The notes: a model not told the origin generated them from the sequence alone. Shown: positions 36,826 through 46,060, counted from the stretch's first letter. The stretch is 64,000 bases of DNA from Cupriavidus consociatus (GCF_017814975.1 NZ_JAGIQA010000022.1:62001-126000), one strand, 5' to 3'. Made by a program: numbers and translations.

Positions 36826-37815
36826 CTAACGTTGCGGCCCGCCGTCAAAAAGTTCGTTGATCACCGTCCGTATCCGCTCCTCTTGAGCCGCTGTCAGGAC
36901 TGCACTCTTGAGCTTTACAGTAAAGCTCAGAGAATCCTTTGTGATGCTGCCGGCTTGAGTTTTACCCGCATAGACCTTACGAATGTCGCGCTGCGAAGTT
37001 ACAGGCGTCGCTTCACGCCGGATTAGCGACGCGTCCAGCAGCTTGGCAAACTTCGACTGCTCAAGGCTGCCGTCTACAAGTTGCTTCCATACCTCGCGAG
37101 CCACAGTCACAGCTGGCTCGCCATGCTTCTTCAGCACGGCGTAAGTGTCACTTGCTGCAGTCCCACTGAAAAGCGATGGATTCCTCTCCAGATCTACACG
37201 CATGAACTCGGGTAGATTGTCGAAGGCAAAATATCGATAGAGTGTGCTTCGGCTCATCCCCATCGATTCGGCCATCCGCTTCCTGTCGGGAAATTCCTTC
37301 TCCACGCGACGCATCGCCTTGCCAATCTCGTAGTCGGTAAGGTCTTCACGGCTGACGTTCTCCGCCAAAGCTAGCACGGCCATATCTGCATCAGACGCAT
37401 CCGAAACGAGCGCCTTGATTTCCGGCAGACCCAACACCTGGTGAGCGCGCCAACGGCGTTCCCCGGCAATAAGCTCGTAGTACGCCTCTCCGTTGTCCGG
37501 TGTAACTCGTCGAACCAGAATGGGCTGCATTAGGCCCAGTTCCTTAATGCTCTCGGCAAGCTCAGTGAGACTGCTCTCGTCAAACCTTATCCGCGGCTGC
37601 CAGGGATTCGGCCGAATCTTCTCAACAGGAACCGTGCTTGCAGCCCCTTGGGACTCCAGTTCCTGAATCCGAAGCTGCGCCGCACTCAAGGCCGCCATCA
37701 TTCCTGGCGCAGTCTTCGGACGGTCTGCAATTTGGGGGGCGGCGACTTCCACTTTGATTTCATTAGCAGGAGTCAAATTTGCGGTTTGCTCCAGCATGCG
37801 CTTGCGCATATTCAT
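36826..37815 (-). CDS. parB: ParB-family partition protein
   Basis: A 329-residue centromere-binding protein. The ParB N-terminal domain spans residues 60-180: PRIRFDESSLTELAESIKELGLMQPILVRR and the CTP-binding-type box GERRWRAHQVLG, then ALAENVSREDLTDYEIG. A helix-turn-helix follows (KRMAESMGMSRSTLYRYF). The first 50 residues would contact ParA. The ATG comes directly after the parA stop with no gap (TAAATG). The likely binding sites are the 19-bp palindromes just downstream. The last codons are copied in the neighbouring duplication. Confidence 0.93.
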   Translation of the reverse strand: MNMRKRMLEQTANLTPANEIKVEVAAPQIADRPKTAPGMMAALSAAQLRIQELESQGAASTVPVEKIRPNPWQPRIRFDESSLTELAESIKELGLMQPILVRRVTPDNGEAYYELIAGERRWRAHQVLGLPEIKALVSDASDADMAVLALAENVSREDLTDYEIGKAMRRVEKEFPDRKRMAESMGMSRSTLYRYFAFDNLPEFMRVDLERNPSLFSGTAASDTYAVLKKHGEPAVTVAREVWKQLVDGSLEQSKFAKLLDASLIRREATPVTSQRDIRKVYAGKTQAGSITKDSLSFTVKLKSAVLTAAQEERIRTVINELFDGGPQR

Positions 37816-39012
37816 TTACGCGTCCTCCCACTTTCCGGAGTAAAACTCATCGACCCAGCGGCAATATTCGTCGAATGGAATCCGCACACGCTGGAATGTC
37901 TTGTTGCTGCCCTCGAACTTACTAATGTCGAACACCGTCGCAAGTGCGAGCGCCCCGTTACTCATCACGGAGCTCGCCGGCACTTCAATCGGGCTCATCC
38001 AATCACCGTAGGCTCGTTGGACCCAGGAGCGAACAATCGGAGCCGAAGACGCCACGCCATAGTCAACCTTCGAAAGCAAAATGCTCACGAAGTCGTAGGT
38101 CTTGTTTCCTTCGATGTTCTTGAAGCTGTCCGCCATATCGGAGAACAGACTCCAGAAACTCACCGAGCTAATAAAGTCGAGACTCTCCGGCACCAAAGGC
38201 ATCACCATGGCGTCCGCTGCCATCAGGCCGTTAATGGTTAGGTAGGATAGCGACGGCGCCGAATCCAGCACGATATAGTCGTATTTCTTTCGGAGCGGCT
38301 CCAGGCCCTTACGTAACAGGGTCCAGAAGCGATAATTCGCCGACTTGCTTGCCATTGCCGGGATATGAAACTCCGCGGAGAACAAAGATGGATGCGCAGG
38401 GATGACATCAACCCCGTCCCAATAGGTCTCCTGAATGACACTCTCGAGGGTAAAGTCGTCAGGGCTGTAGATGTACGGCAGAACGGTGCTTTCCTCGACA
38501 ATCATCTTTTCGGCATACAGGCCGCACAATTCGGTCAGGGATGCTTGCGGGTCTAGGTCAACCAGTAGTACCTTGCGACCGCGCAAACTCAGCCCCTGCG
38601 CCAGGCACATACTCGAAGTCGTCTTGCAGCTACCACCCTTGAAGTTGGCAGAAATAAGAACGCGACCGTCCGCTTCGCCGTTTCTTAGCAGCGGGGACGG
38701 CCTCACCTGCGAAGCTTGTTGAACCCACTTCCGGGTCTCGGCAAGCGAAAATTGGCGTACGCGCCCATGAAGCTCACCCGCCGGAAGTGTGCTTCCGTCT
38801 TTCGTTGCCAGATAATGAAGCCGAGCGCGGTCGATGCCGCACATCTCGGCGACCTGGGTGGAGGTGAACGTGGGCGGACTTTTCCGAGGCCGAGGTGCCA
38901 GGATATGTTCGCGAAGTTCCTCAGTTAGTTTTTGAAGCTTCTTCGAAAAGTCACTCATTGAACCAATCGTGACAGTCCGGTCAATCTCGGTTAATTCGCT
39001 CTTCACCACCAT
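37816..39012 (-). CDS. parA: ParA-family partition ATPase
   Basis: A 398-residue Walker-type ATPase of the larger plasmid class (type Ia). Residues 45-95 form a helix-turn-helix (TSTQVAEMCGIDRARLHYLA) that usually represses the operon. The deviant Walker A KGGSCKTT is at 125-132, with switch motifs LLVDLDPQASLT and YIVLDSAPSLSYLTING. The ATG at 39012 is chosen because GGAACG lies 8 bases upstream; a TTG at 39018 is possible. It forms an operon with parB. A dyad upstream (CGTAC-TT-GTACG, 39078-39089) is a candidate for its own operator. Confidence 0.93.
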   Translation of the reverse strand: MVVKSELTEIDRTVTIGSMSDFSKKLQKLTEELREHILAPRPRKSPPTFTSTQVAEMCGIDRARLHYLATKDGSTLPAGELHGRVRQFSLAETRKWVQQASQVRPSPLLRNGEADGRVLISANFKGGSCKTTSSMCLAQGLSLRGRKVLLVDLDPQASLTELCGLYAEKMIVEESTVLPYIYSPDDFTLESVIQETYWDGVDVIPAHPSLFSAEFHIPAMASKSANYRFWTLLRKGLEPLRKKYDYIVLDSAPSLSYLTINGLMAADAMVMPLVPESLDFISSVSFWSLFSDMADSFKNIEGNKTYDFVSILLSKVDYGVASSAPIVRSWVQRAYGDWMSPIEVPASSVMSNGALALATVFDISKFEGSNKTFQRVRIPFDEYCRWVDEFYSGKWEDA

Positions 39013-39222
39013 ATTCAACGTTCCATGTGAAATTCAGGATGAAACGTAGAATACGCGACCAACGCGAAAACTTCACGTACTTGTACGCACTTTTGCCAAA
39101 AAAGTGACGTCTCTACTGGCTATATGTGCGAGGTTCGCCGAATCGAGTGAAGTAAACCAAAGCGTAATCCGCTCATGGGAAAGGATGGATCTTCCAAAAA
39201 GCCAGGCGCTGCGCCTGAGTAG
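39013..39222 (-). promoter_or_regulatory. parAB promoter region with dyad
   Basis: CGTACTTGTACG at 39078-39089 is a perfect 12-bp dyad with a TT centre, about 66 bases upstream of the parA ATG. A nearby ACTTTT-AAAAGT pair (39090-39106) gives a second weak dyad. It fits ParA autorepression. Confidence 0.5.
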
Positions 39223-40138
39223 GCAAGGTCACCGCCAATTGTACGAATTCGCCATTCGATGGTTCTTTAGATTCTGAAGGTCCTACCCGGTCGCTTCTGC
39301 CGCACACCCAAAGTCACCAAAATTGTCCGAATCGTAGTCCGGCAAAGGCCAAACGCAATTTCATTGACTGCTCTCACTTTGAGACAAGCGGCGACCGGGC
39401 ACTCCAACTCCCTTCCGGAGCGTGGTTCGTACAATTTTGGTGACTTTGCCTAGCAGCGAGAGGGCCTGTTCGTACAAATCTGGTGACCTTAGCGCTTACT
39501 CCGCTATCCGGACAGGCGCTTCTGAACCGTTCATACCGGCAATGACTGGGCAGTTCGAGTGGATACCGCTCAACTGCGAACAATTTTTGTGACCTTGCTC
39601 CCCAACAATGGGGGAACGGCCCCTGGAGCGCAAAAATACAAATCCAGTGACCATGGGTCGCCCAAACTGCCCGCAACTCCTTGTCTCGCAAGGCTTCCGC
39701 GGCATTCCAACAATTTTTGTGACCTTGATGACAATTCCGGTTACCTTGCATGGACCCAGACTCCATGCCCCAGGTAACCGGGGGCCAAATCCGGTTACCT
39801 TGCGGCCACATCTAGTGACCTTACCAGACAAAATCGGCGACCTTTGGGCCCCAAAAGGTGACTTTTCCACTCTAAGTCACTGATTTAATTAAGAGGCCCG
39901 CGCTTCTTGTAAGTGATGTTCTGTTTCTAAAAACAAAAAACCAACCTACCCAACCATGAGGACATGGTTCCGGTCGGCGCAGGGATCCTCTACAGCCGAG
40001 CCCCGTATAAGGTCACCAGAATTGTCCGACTGCACGCGTCCATCCGTTTCCTTGGCCAAGCATCAGCGAGATCCGTACAGTAGCTATTGCACCATGCCAC
40101 TAGGCGTTAGGGAGGCAAAGTCACAAGAAATGTTTTGA
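39223..40138. repeat. Iteron cluster II, probable replication origin (oriV)
   Basis: At least ten copies of a roughly 22-base motif, AAGGTCACCAAAATTGTCCG, or its inverse: 39223, 39309, 39425, 39469, 39577, 39637, 39708, 40007 and 40116, plus variants with GGTTACC at 39731-39870. Orientation switches from direct (39223, 39309) to inverse (39425-39825) and back (40007, 40116). An AT-rich stretch with TTTAATTAA at about 39888-39950 could be the melting site. The cluster ends 50 bases before the rep start. No DnaA box was noticed. Confidence 0.8.
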
Positions 40139-40186
40139 CATTTCGACCTTTCCCCTGCAACCTCCTGCCCGAAGGAGGGAAGTGGT

Positions 40187-41554
40187 ATGGAAAGCGCATC
40201 GCAACAGTTAGCCTTGGCACTATTCGAGGACTTCGCCCCTCGAGGCCAAAGCGTCACGGAAGCGCCAAAAGATTTGGGCTTCCGCCGCAGCAATGCCTTC
40301 GTCAAAATCATCGACCTAAGTCTGGCAGGCCGTCGCCTCATCGATGTTGCTTACTTCCTTGTGGCTGAAGACCAAGAAGTCCGGCGCGAATACCGGGTTG
40401 ACGTCGGATTGTTCAAGTGGCTCCTAGCCACAACGAGCAACAACCGACGCCACCTCAGCAAGCTCGTTCGCGAAGCCCAGAAAGCCGCTATCGAGCTTAA
40501 CGAGATCGATGTCGAAGACCCTTCCAAAGATCGATGGGGTGCAGTGCCCCTAATGGGCTCAGCATTCATCGAAAAAGGGGAGTTTATCTTTGAGCTTCCC
40601 GAACGGCTACAGCGCGCTATCAAGAACCCGAAATCCTCCCACTTTCTGAGCTTACGCTACGTATTCAAGTCGGTGCACTCTAAGGTTCTGTACGACCGAC
40701 TACAACAATTTATGGTTGAGGGAATCACGCCTTGGTTCGAAGTTCAAGCCCTGCGTGCTTGGCTAGAGTGCGAGAAGAAAACCTACGACCTCTTCAAACA
40801 CTTCCGAAGTAAAGTCCTTGAGGTAGCCATCTCTGAAATTCGCGAAGTGACCGGACTCCACATTGAGATGCTTACGCTTAACGTGCCCGGCTCAAAGAAA
40901 ATCGGCCAAATTCGATTTCGATTGAACGCTACCGAACAGCCCAACGAGCAAAAAACCGCGTTCATCGTGCTTCGAAATGTCTACGAGACACTGCGCAAAG
41001 AGTTCGCACTCAACCAGTCCGAGTTCAACGAAATCATTACGAACCGCGACGTGTACAACGACGAGCGAATCCACCAGGCCATGGAGTACACCCGCCACAA
41101 CGTGAAAGTTGGCAAGGTGAAGGTACGAGCAGGTGGTTATTTCATGAAGGCCCTTCGCGAGGGCTACCTGCTCGGTGAACTCGACAAGCAGATCCATTAT
41201 CAGTCTGCCATTGCAGAGTCAACTCGTAAGGCTGCTGACCAGGAGATGGCCGAACGTGAAGCCCGCGTGAAGGCCGCCGGCGCCGAGCGCGACCAACGAG
41301 AAGCTGATTTGGGCTGGGAAGCCTACAATAAGCTCTCCCCTGAGCAGCAATCGGACATGATTGCAGAGTTTTGTCAGTCTCAGGCGGCCAAGCTTCTTGC
41401 ACGAAGGCTTAAGGTTGAGTCCTTGAACGTGCACGAGCATATCAATGAGCCGAATGTTCGGAGCACATTTGGAGGCTTTGTGGCCAGTCGCGTGCACAAG
41501 GCAGCGAAGGCCGCAAAGCGAGTAGGCGCTGCAGCCTCAGCAAGTCTGATCTGA
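40187..41554 (+). CDS. Rep_3-type plasmid replication initiator
   Basis: A 455-residue initiator that should bind the iterons just upstream and open the origin. Two winged-helix modules are suggested: residues 60-200 (GEFIFELPERLQRAIKNPKSSHFLSLRYVFKS, the RepB/RepE-type segment, and FEVQALRAWLECEKKTYDLFKHFRSKVLEVAISEI) and 200-300 (VTGLHIEMLTL). The C-terminal 130 residues are charged and helical. AGGAGG lies 8 bases upstream of the ATG, an unusually strong ribosome site, so control is likely through iteron binding or transcription. It is convergent with the next gene, with 16 bases between stops. Confidence 0.88.
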   Translation: MESASQQLALALFEDFAPRGQSVTEAPKDLGFRRSNAFVKIIDLSLAGRRLIDVAYFLVAEDQEVRREYRVDVGLFKWLLATTSNNRRHLSKLVREAQKAAIELNEIDVEDPSKDRWGAVPLMGSAFIEKGEFIFELPERLQRAIKNPKSSHFLSLRYVFKSVHSKVLYDRLQQFMVEGITPWFEVQALRAWLECEKKTYDLFKHFRSKVLEVAISEIREVTGLHIEMLTLNVPGSKKIGQIRFRLNATEQPNEQKTAFIVLRNVYETLRKEFALNQSEFNEIITNRDVYNDERIHQAMEYTRHNVKVGKVKVRAGGYFMKALREGYLLGELDKQIHYQSAIAESTRKAADQEMAEREARVKAAGAERDQREADLGWEAYNKLSPEQQSDMIAEFCQSQAAKLLARRLKVESLNVHEHINEPNVRSTFGGFVASRVHKAAKAAKRVGAAASASLI

Positions 41555-41570
41555 GCATGAGCAGGCCCTC

Positions 41571-42908
41571 TCACGGCAACCGAATACGTCCAGAATCCAA
41601 CCTCGCGCGCACCAAAACCCGTAGTTGTTCGATTGCCATTTGTGCAGTGCCCGACGACCGTCGCGTTTGAGTTTGCGGTGCTGATAAGGGGACAGCAGCG
41701 GCGATGGTCATCGCCGGCAACTCTTCAATGCAGGCCTCGCCCAGTGCGCAGCGCATCAGATTGGTCGCGTCACACGGCAGGCGCGGCGCCACTACTGCCG
41801 ATCGCTCTCTCGCTTGCGCCGGCTGGATTACGGCAGCGGCCAGTCCGCTCGCTACTCTGTTCATCTCGACAAGCCAGGCACGGGCCTGCTCATGCGCGAG
41901 AGAGCTTCGCCGGCCATTAGCGTCGGTGATCACGATGGATGCTGAATCGACTTCGTAGGTCGTTCCGTCCGACGCTGAAACCCGTTTGCCTCGGTACCTA
42001 TCGACAAGGGTAGCAATTTGCTGCTGCTCTTGCGTGGCCCGGACCTTCGCTGCCAGCACTTCGTCTTCACGAACTTTCCGCGTTCGGACTACATGTCCGT
42101 AGTCGACCGGCTTGTCGAGCAGCGACTTAAGATATGCGAACAGTTCCCGCCCTCGAAGCGGCATGAGCGCATTGCCAGCCGCAGAGACGACGTCTGACAA
42201 TCGATGGCCCGCCGTTCGCGCAAGTCGCATTAGCAGGAACAACGCGGAAATCTTCAGCGCTTGGTCCCGTACGAGGGGCGCCAGATCCATAGGCACCGCA
42301 CGGCCATCAATCTGCAAGAAACGTCCTGCCCCGGGATGTTTCTTCGTAGAAGACTGTATGGTGTTGTTTACGTCACTCACCGATGCGAGGCTTGGAGATC
42401 CCTTGGACTCATCAGAGCGGGCCGGATTGTCGAAAGTAAGTTGCAGCTGTGGATTCGCGATCCCAATGCAACGGAGCAACTTTGCGGAGAACCCGATTCG
42501 TCCAACTACCTCGAGCCGCGCACTGGTCCTCCGCTGTTGTTCACGCTCGATCAACCCAGCGTCTTCTAGCGCGCCAAGCGCTCGATAGACAGTGGCCTCA
42601 CTAATGCCGAGGTGTCGCGCAATGGTCTTCTTCTTTATGAAGGCAAGTGCAGAGGGATTCTGCCGGTTCAAAGAGAAGCGGACCAGTGTGGCCAGAACCT
42701 GACGGTTCGTGATGTGCAAAGCCCGAAGTCCATCCGCCTCGTAGATCAGCGCGATTGCTCTAAGAATACGCTCAGGCAGGCGGCTGGCATCGAGCCTGGC
42801 TGCATTGGCTTGCCGACTTTCGGTGGGGACAGGGTTGGAAGCATGCGACGTACCGCCGCACATTGATGTTCTTAGGGCAATAGGCAGCCCGTCGAAGCCA
42901 CATTTCAT
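41571..42908 (-). CDS. Winged-helix (HTH_36-type) plasmid protein
   Basis: A 445-residue protein with a helix-turn-helix at residues 60-125: NPSALAFIKKKTIARHLGISEATVYRALGALEDAGLIER. This is the form seen in replication-associated proteins of many plasmids and in GntR-like regulators. The remaining 300 residues include a helical segment (MDLAPLVRDQALKISALFLLMRLA) and a low-complexity C-terminus. I do not recognise a catalytic domain. Its position opposite rep and next to a probable small RNA suggests replication control. The upstream leader would be overlapped by that RNA if its promoter lies beyond 43068. Confidence 0.7.
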   Translation of the reverse strand: MKCGFDGLPIALRTSMCGGTSHASNPVPTESRQANAARLDASRLPERILRAIALIYEADGLRALHITNRQVLATLVRFSLNRQNPSALAFIKKKTIARHLGISEATVYRALGALEDAGLIEREQQRRTSARLEVVGRIGFSAKLLRCIGIANPQLQLTFDNPARSDESKGSPSLASVSDVNNTIQSSTKKHPGAGRFLQIDGRAVPMDLAPLVRDQALKISALFLLMRLARTAGHRLSDVVSAAGNALMPLRGRELFAYLKSLLDKPVDYGHVVRTRKVREDEVLAAKVRATQEQQQIATLVDRYRGKRVSASDGTTYEVDSASIVITDANGRRSSLAHEQARAWLVEMNRVASGLAAAVIQPAQARERSAVVAPRLPCDATNLMRCALGEACIEELPAMTIAAAVPLSAPQTQTRRSSGTAQMAIEQLRVLVRARLDSGRIRLP

Positions 42909-42939
42909 GGTCGATAAACGCTATCTTGGAGAGGAAGCA

Positions 42940-42969
42940 TTGACAGCGTAGGCGCGGGCTCCGTACACT
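42940..42969 (+). promoter_or_regulatory. Sigma70 promoter of a putative small RNA
   Basis: TTGACA (42940-42945) matches the -35 consensus; an 18-base spacer leads to TACACT (42964-42969) as -10. Transcription would start near 42976. Confidence 0.6.
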
Positions 42970-42975
42970 CGATCT

Positions 42976-43068
42976 GTCTTGTAAGGTCGAGTCAAAGGGT
43001 TTCGAAGCTTGTCACCTCTTTGTCTATGCCGATGAAAAACCTGGAGTTGCCGCTCCAGGTTTTTTTTC
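42976..43068 (+). ncRNA. Candidate small RNA with its own promoter and terminator
   Basis: Starts about 7 bases after a good sigma70 promoter and ends at a strong terminator 90 bases on. No open frame with a ribosome site is present. Its place between a replication-associated gene and an unrelated helicase, on the strand opposite to both, suggests an antisense or trans-acting copy-control RNA. Start and end are predicted. Confidence 0.5.
43037..43068 (+). terminator. Intrinsic terminator, possibly bidirectional
   Basis: ACCTGGAG-TTGCCG-CTCCAGGT stem followed by eight T on the plus strand and preceded by five A, so it can also work on the minus strand. Confidence 0.85.
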
Positions 43069-43279
43069 GTTGGTTGAAATCGCTACTGGCTCATCCACCT
43101 TTTCCTTGGAAATCTGCGTGGCCGAGTCGTGCTTGTACGCGGCGGACAAGTAGAAGATTGGCGCTCAGGTCGATTTAGGGATTACTTTTGAGTAAGCACG
43201 ACAATGTCATCCCTTCTTGCACTTGCTCCCGTTTGCAGGCAGCAAAAATACCGGATCCTGCGCTGCTTCTCTTGCGTCG
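43069..43279. other. Gap before helicase stop
   Basis: No gene or repeat recognised. Confidence 0.4.
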
Positions 43280-45019
43280 TCATGTAGTGGTCGACGCATC
43301 AAGGCCTGCCTCTAAGACAAAGCGAGAGGTGGGATTCTTCTTGGCCATCGATAGCCGTAGATCCTCACGTGCTCTCGTCACTGCTACGTAGAACAGGCGA
43401 CGCTCTTCCGATTCGGTGCTTTTCTCATCGGGCACCACGGTTTCCTCGGCCCGGATGATCCATACCCGATCCCACTCCAACCCCTTGGAGCTGTGCATGG
43501 TCGTCAGGATCAACGCATCCGGCGCCGGTTCGTTGTTGCTGCGGCGCAGGAACTCCAGCCTGTCGGAAAATGGACCATTGAGTCGGGACAGTACGTCGAA
43601 CGTCGTGGTCATGGCACGACGGGCAGGATCCGAGTCGGTCTGGCGCATCATCCACTCGTACACTCCTTCCAGCACCAACGAATAAAACTGCCTGTCGCAG
43701 AGGGATCGCCATTCGACAAGCCGTTTCATAAGTTCCCGATAGCGATCTGCCGATGCCTCGGAAAGGCCCAGTTCCAAGAGCTCTTTTCTTTGGCGCTGTT
43801 CGGTATTCGCGTGGCCCTTACTGTGCAGGAGCCGTAGTTCTTGGGTATCAATCCCGACAAAGGACAGCAGCGCGTCCACTCCGGTACTCTTCGTCTTCTG
43901 GATCAGTTCCAGAAGATTACACATCAGGGCAGCTTCCGGCCGGTTCAGAATCGACTTGCCGGACGCCCGAAAATACTTGACGCCATGCGATCGGCATATC
44001 GCCTCGACGGGGTCGAGAATGCGGTTGGTCCGGGCAAGGACTGCCGCCGATTTGCCATTCCTTACCGCCGCCCTCAGATGCTCCATCGCTGCGACAGCCT
44101 CGGCATACTCGTCAGCGAACCGCTGGAACTGAACCTTCCCCCCGGGGCCCTTGTACGCAACCAGTTCCTTTGGGATCCTGTCGCGGTTATTCCGGATGAT
44201 TCGGTCCGCCGCCCCAAGAATCTCTGCGTGGCAGCGATAGTTGTTGCCCAACACCACTGACTGCGCGTCAAACTGACGAATGAAGGATTCCATTCCGCGG
44301 AAGCCCAACGCTGATCGGAAGCCATAGATGCTCTGATCATCATCGCCAACAACGGTCACAATCGATCCGGCCTGAGCATGCGAGGCAATCCACTGATACT
44401 GGAGAGGGTCAGTGTCCTGAAATTCGTCGACCAAAAGATACCTGAACGGATACGGCTCGATGGTGCCGTTTTGCATGCCTTCCACGGCCAGCCGAAGCAT
44501 GTCCTGAAAATCAATCTTGCCGTTTCGCTCCAGTGAGTCTTGGTAGCCACGGTAAAGCACTTCTTCGGCGCTGCCGCTTTGCACTTGGCCGAAGTTGGTC
44601 TTGATCGCTTCAACCGCCGCGATGGCGTCCTCCACCTTCCAGTCCAACCCGAGGTCAGAGAGAACCTGGATCAGAAGCCCGGTACGATCGCCATCGGTGG
44701 CGATGTCTGGCGCGCTGCCGCCGTCGCGCCGTCCAAGCTGCTTATAGGCGAGAGAATGGAACGTACCAGCAAGCAGTCGCCTCTTCGTCGCTGCTCCGGC
44801 AAGCTCGAGTATCCGCTCGCGAAGCTCGACCGCGGCGTCCTTACTGAACGTCACTGCGCCCACAGTCACATGCGGATCCGCGAGCAGGACTGCGGTCTTG
44901 GCAGCGATCGTCGCCGTCTTTCCAGCTCCAGGTACCGCCACGGCGAGGCAGTGCTGACGCAGGTCCACGACTTCGCGTTGGGCGGGATTAAGGACTGCTA
45001 GTACCTTTTTGAGCGACAT
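43280..45019 (-). CDS. UvrD/Rep-family DNA helicase
   Basis: A 579-residue SF1A helicase (3'-5'). Motifs in order: AVPGAGKTATIAAK (Walker A, K34), AVTFSKDAAVELRERI (Ia), LLVDEFQDTDPLQYQW (II), VVGDDDQSIYGFRSA (III), LGNNYRCHAEIL (IV), LTTMHSSKGLEWDRVWII (V) and RRLFYVAVTRAREDLRLS (VI). It is shorter than chromosomal UvrD (about 720), mainly at the C-terminus. It stands between the replication and transfer regions and may serve plasmid replication, repair or transfer. A GAGCGACATT-type context without a clear Shine-Dalgarno precedes the start; the frame fits the family from its first residues. Confidence 0.92.
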   Translation of the reverse strand: MSLKKVLAVLNPAQREVVDLRQHCLAVAVPGAGKTATIAAKTAVLLADPHVTVGAVTFSKDAAVELRERILELAGAATKRRLLAGTFHSLAYKQLGRRDGGSAPDIATDGDRTGLLIQVLSDLGLDWKVEDAIAAVEAIKTNFGQVQSGSAEEVLYRGYQDSLERNGKIDFQDMLRLAVEGMQNGTIEPYPFRYLLVDEFQDTDPLQYQWIASHAQAGSIVTVVGDDDQSIYGFRSALGFRGMESFIRQFDAQSVVLGNNYRCHAEILGAADRIIRNNRDRIPKELVAYKGPGGKVQFQRFADEYAEAVAAMEHLRAAVRNGKSAAVLARTNRILDPVEAICRSHGVKYFRASGKSILNRPEAALMCNLLELIQKTKSTGVDALLSFVGIDTQELRLLHSKGHANTEQRQRKELLELGLSEASADRYRELMKRLVEWRSLCDRQFYSLVLEGVYEWMMRQTDSDPARRAMTTTFDVLSRLNGPFSDRLEFLRRSNNEPAPDALILTTMHSSKGLEWDRVWIIRAEETVVPDEKSTESEERRLFYVAVTRAREDLRLSMAKKNPTSRFVLEAGLDASTTT

Positions 45020-45208
45020 TGGAATCCCGTTGTGGTGCTGGTGATAGCACGTGTGAGCAAGTGCCCCGAAGTACGACTACGAGACAGATACGAGGCAGTT
45101 GGGCGCCGATGTAGGTGGGACCATCTGTCACTAGGCGATAGCAAGTGACCCCACGGTGTAACTTGTGGCCCCTGGTGTGACGTGATCACACCAGCTGACA
45201 CATATGGC
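45020..45208. promoter_or_regulatory. Control region with GGTGTGA-N5-TCACACC dyad
   Basis: A perfect 7-5-7 dyad at 45174-45192 lies between the helicase start and the end of the leftward transfer operon. It could be an operator for the helicase or a termination hairpin for the operon; there is no T-run. Confidence 0.5.
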
Positions 45209-46060
45209 TTACATCCCGCGCACAGTCGTCATCAGCTTCAGGTGCGTGGTGTAGCTGCGCAACCCCAGCGGCTGGAACTTGCGCAGGAAGCGCGTCACTT
45301 CGTCGTTGACGTCGCTCTGGTCACGGATGCCATTCCAGACCATGAAGTCGAACTGGTCCATCGTTTGGTCGAACTTGATCAAGATCTGGAGTGCCCGCAC
45401 GGAGAAGCGCGAATACGCCTGAACCTCGAGCGAAAGGGAGGGGCGCTGTATCGTCGGCACAAACACGATCTCGTCTTGCGCGCGCATTTCCTGTTCCCGT
45501 TGCTCGCGGTAGGCTTTCGCCACTCGCAATTGCTCGTCCACATAATCCTCAATCTTCGAGAGTTCGCGCTCCAGGTAGTTTTCGAGTGTCGACAATTCAG
45601 AGCGCGAGAACGTGGCAGCGCCGAAGCGCTGCAGGTTCAGCGACATCCGGTTCATGTACGGCCACCATTGCTCGAACAGCGGCCGCAGGCGGGTGTGATT
45701 GAGCTTGAGCGCCACTGGAACAACTGCCGCACCGGCGAGCTCGCGATTGAGGATCTGCAGGCCGAGCTCGCGCCGGCGTCGAACGATCGCCTGGCGGTCT
45801 TCAGGCGCCAGGTCCCGAAAAAGCTTACGGGTGCGCTCCACCTGAGCCTTGCGCTCCTCATGATCCGCTGTCGAGATCAGACCTTCCTGGCGCAGTGCAT
45901 CGGCCGATTGCTCCATCTCCGCGAGCTCGGTCTCGACGTCGCCAGAACTGTCAATTGCGCCAAGCGTTGGAGGTGTTGCGACGAGCGGCGCTGCAGCTAC
46001 GTCGGTCGGCGCGGATTGCTGCAGGGTCTCTTCGGTGGGGGTCAAATCGGTAGTGGTCAT
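45209..46060 (-). CDS. Conserved hypothetical protein, last gene of the leftward transfer operon
   Basis: A 283-residue soluble protein. GGAGA lies 10 bases before the ATG at 46060; the open frame continues further upstream but without protein-like content. Residues 70-125 are a charged helix (DHEERKAQVERTRKLFRDLAPEDRQAIVRRRR). The middle reads LNHTRLRPLFEQWWPYMNRMSLNLQRFGAATFS, and a C-terminal part (FDQTMDQFDFMVWNGI) follows. No membrane segment or signal. It may be related to conserved integrative-element transfer proteins (the PFL_4669/AcaB type), but I am not sure. Confidence 0.6.
   Translation of the reverse strand: MTTTDLTPTEETLQQSAPTDVAAAPLVATPPTLGAIDSSGDVETELAEMEQSADALRQEGLISTADHEERKAQVERTRKLFRDLAPEDRQAIVRRRRELGLQILNRELAGAAVVPVALKLNHTRLRPLFEQWWPYMNRMSLNLQRFGAATFSRSELSTLENYLERELSKIEDYVDEQLRVAKAYREQREQEMRAQDEIVFVPTIQRPSLSLEVQAYSRFSVRALQILIKFDQTMDQFDFMVWNGIRDQSDVNDEVTRFLRKFQPLGLRSYTTHLKLMTTVRGM

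Larger units (their letters stand above)
36350..36840. repeat. Tandem duplication of about 262 bp, each unit with two parS-like palindromes
   Basis: The unit starting near 36354 (TTCACGATGACGTTGTGTTCC) recurs from about 36612 with scattered changes. Each unit has palindromes 132-134 bases apart, the A-run with hairpin, and the last bases of parB. The right unit contains the true parB end; the left one is a copy ending near 36585. Confidence 0.8.

Noticed and set aside
39223-40138. CRISPR array
   Set aside because: The repeats vary in sequence, spacing and orientation, as iterons do; there are no constant-length spacers and no cas genes.
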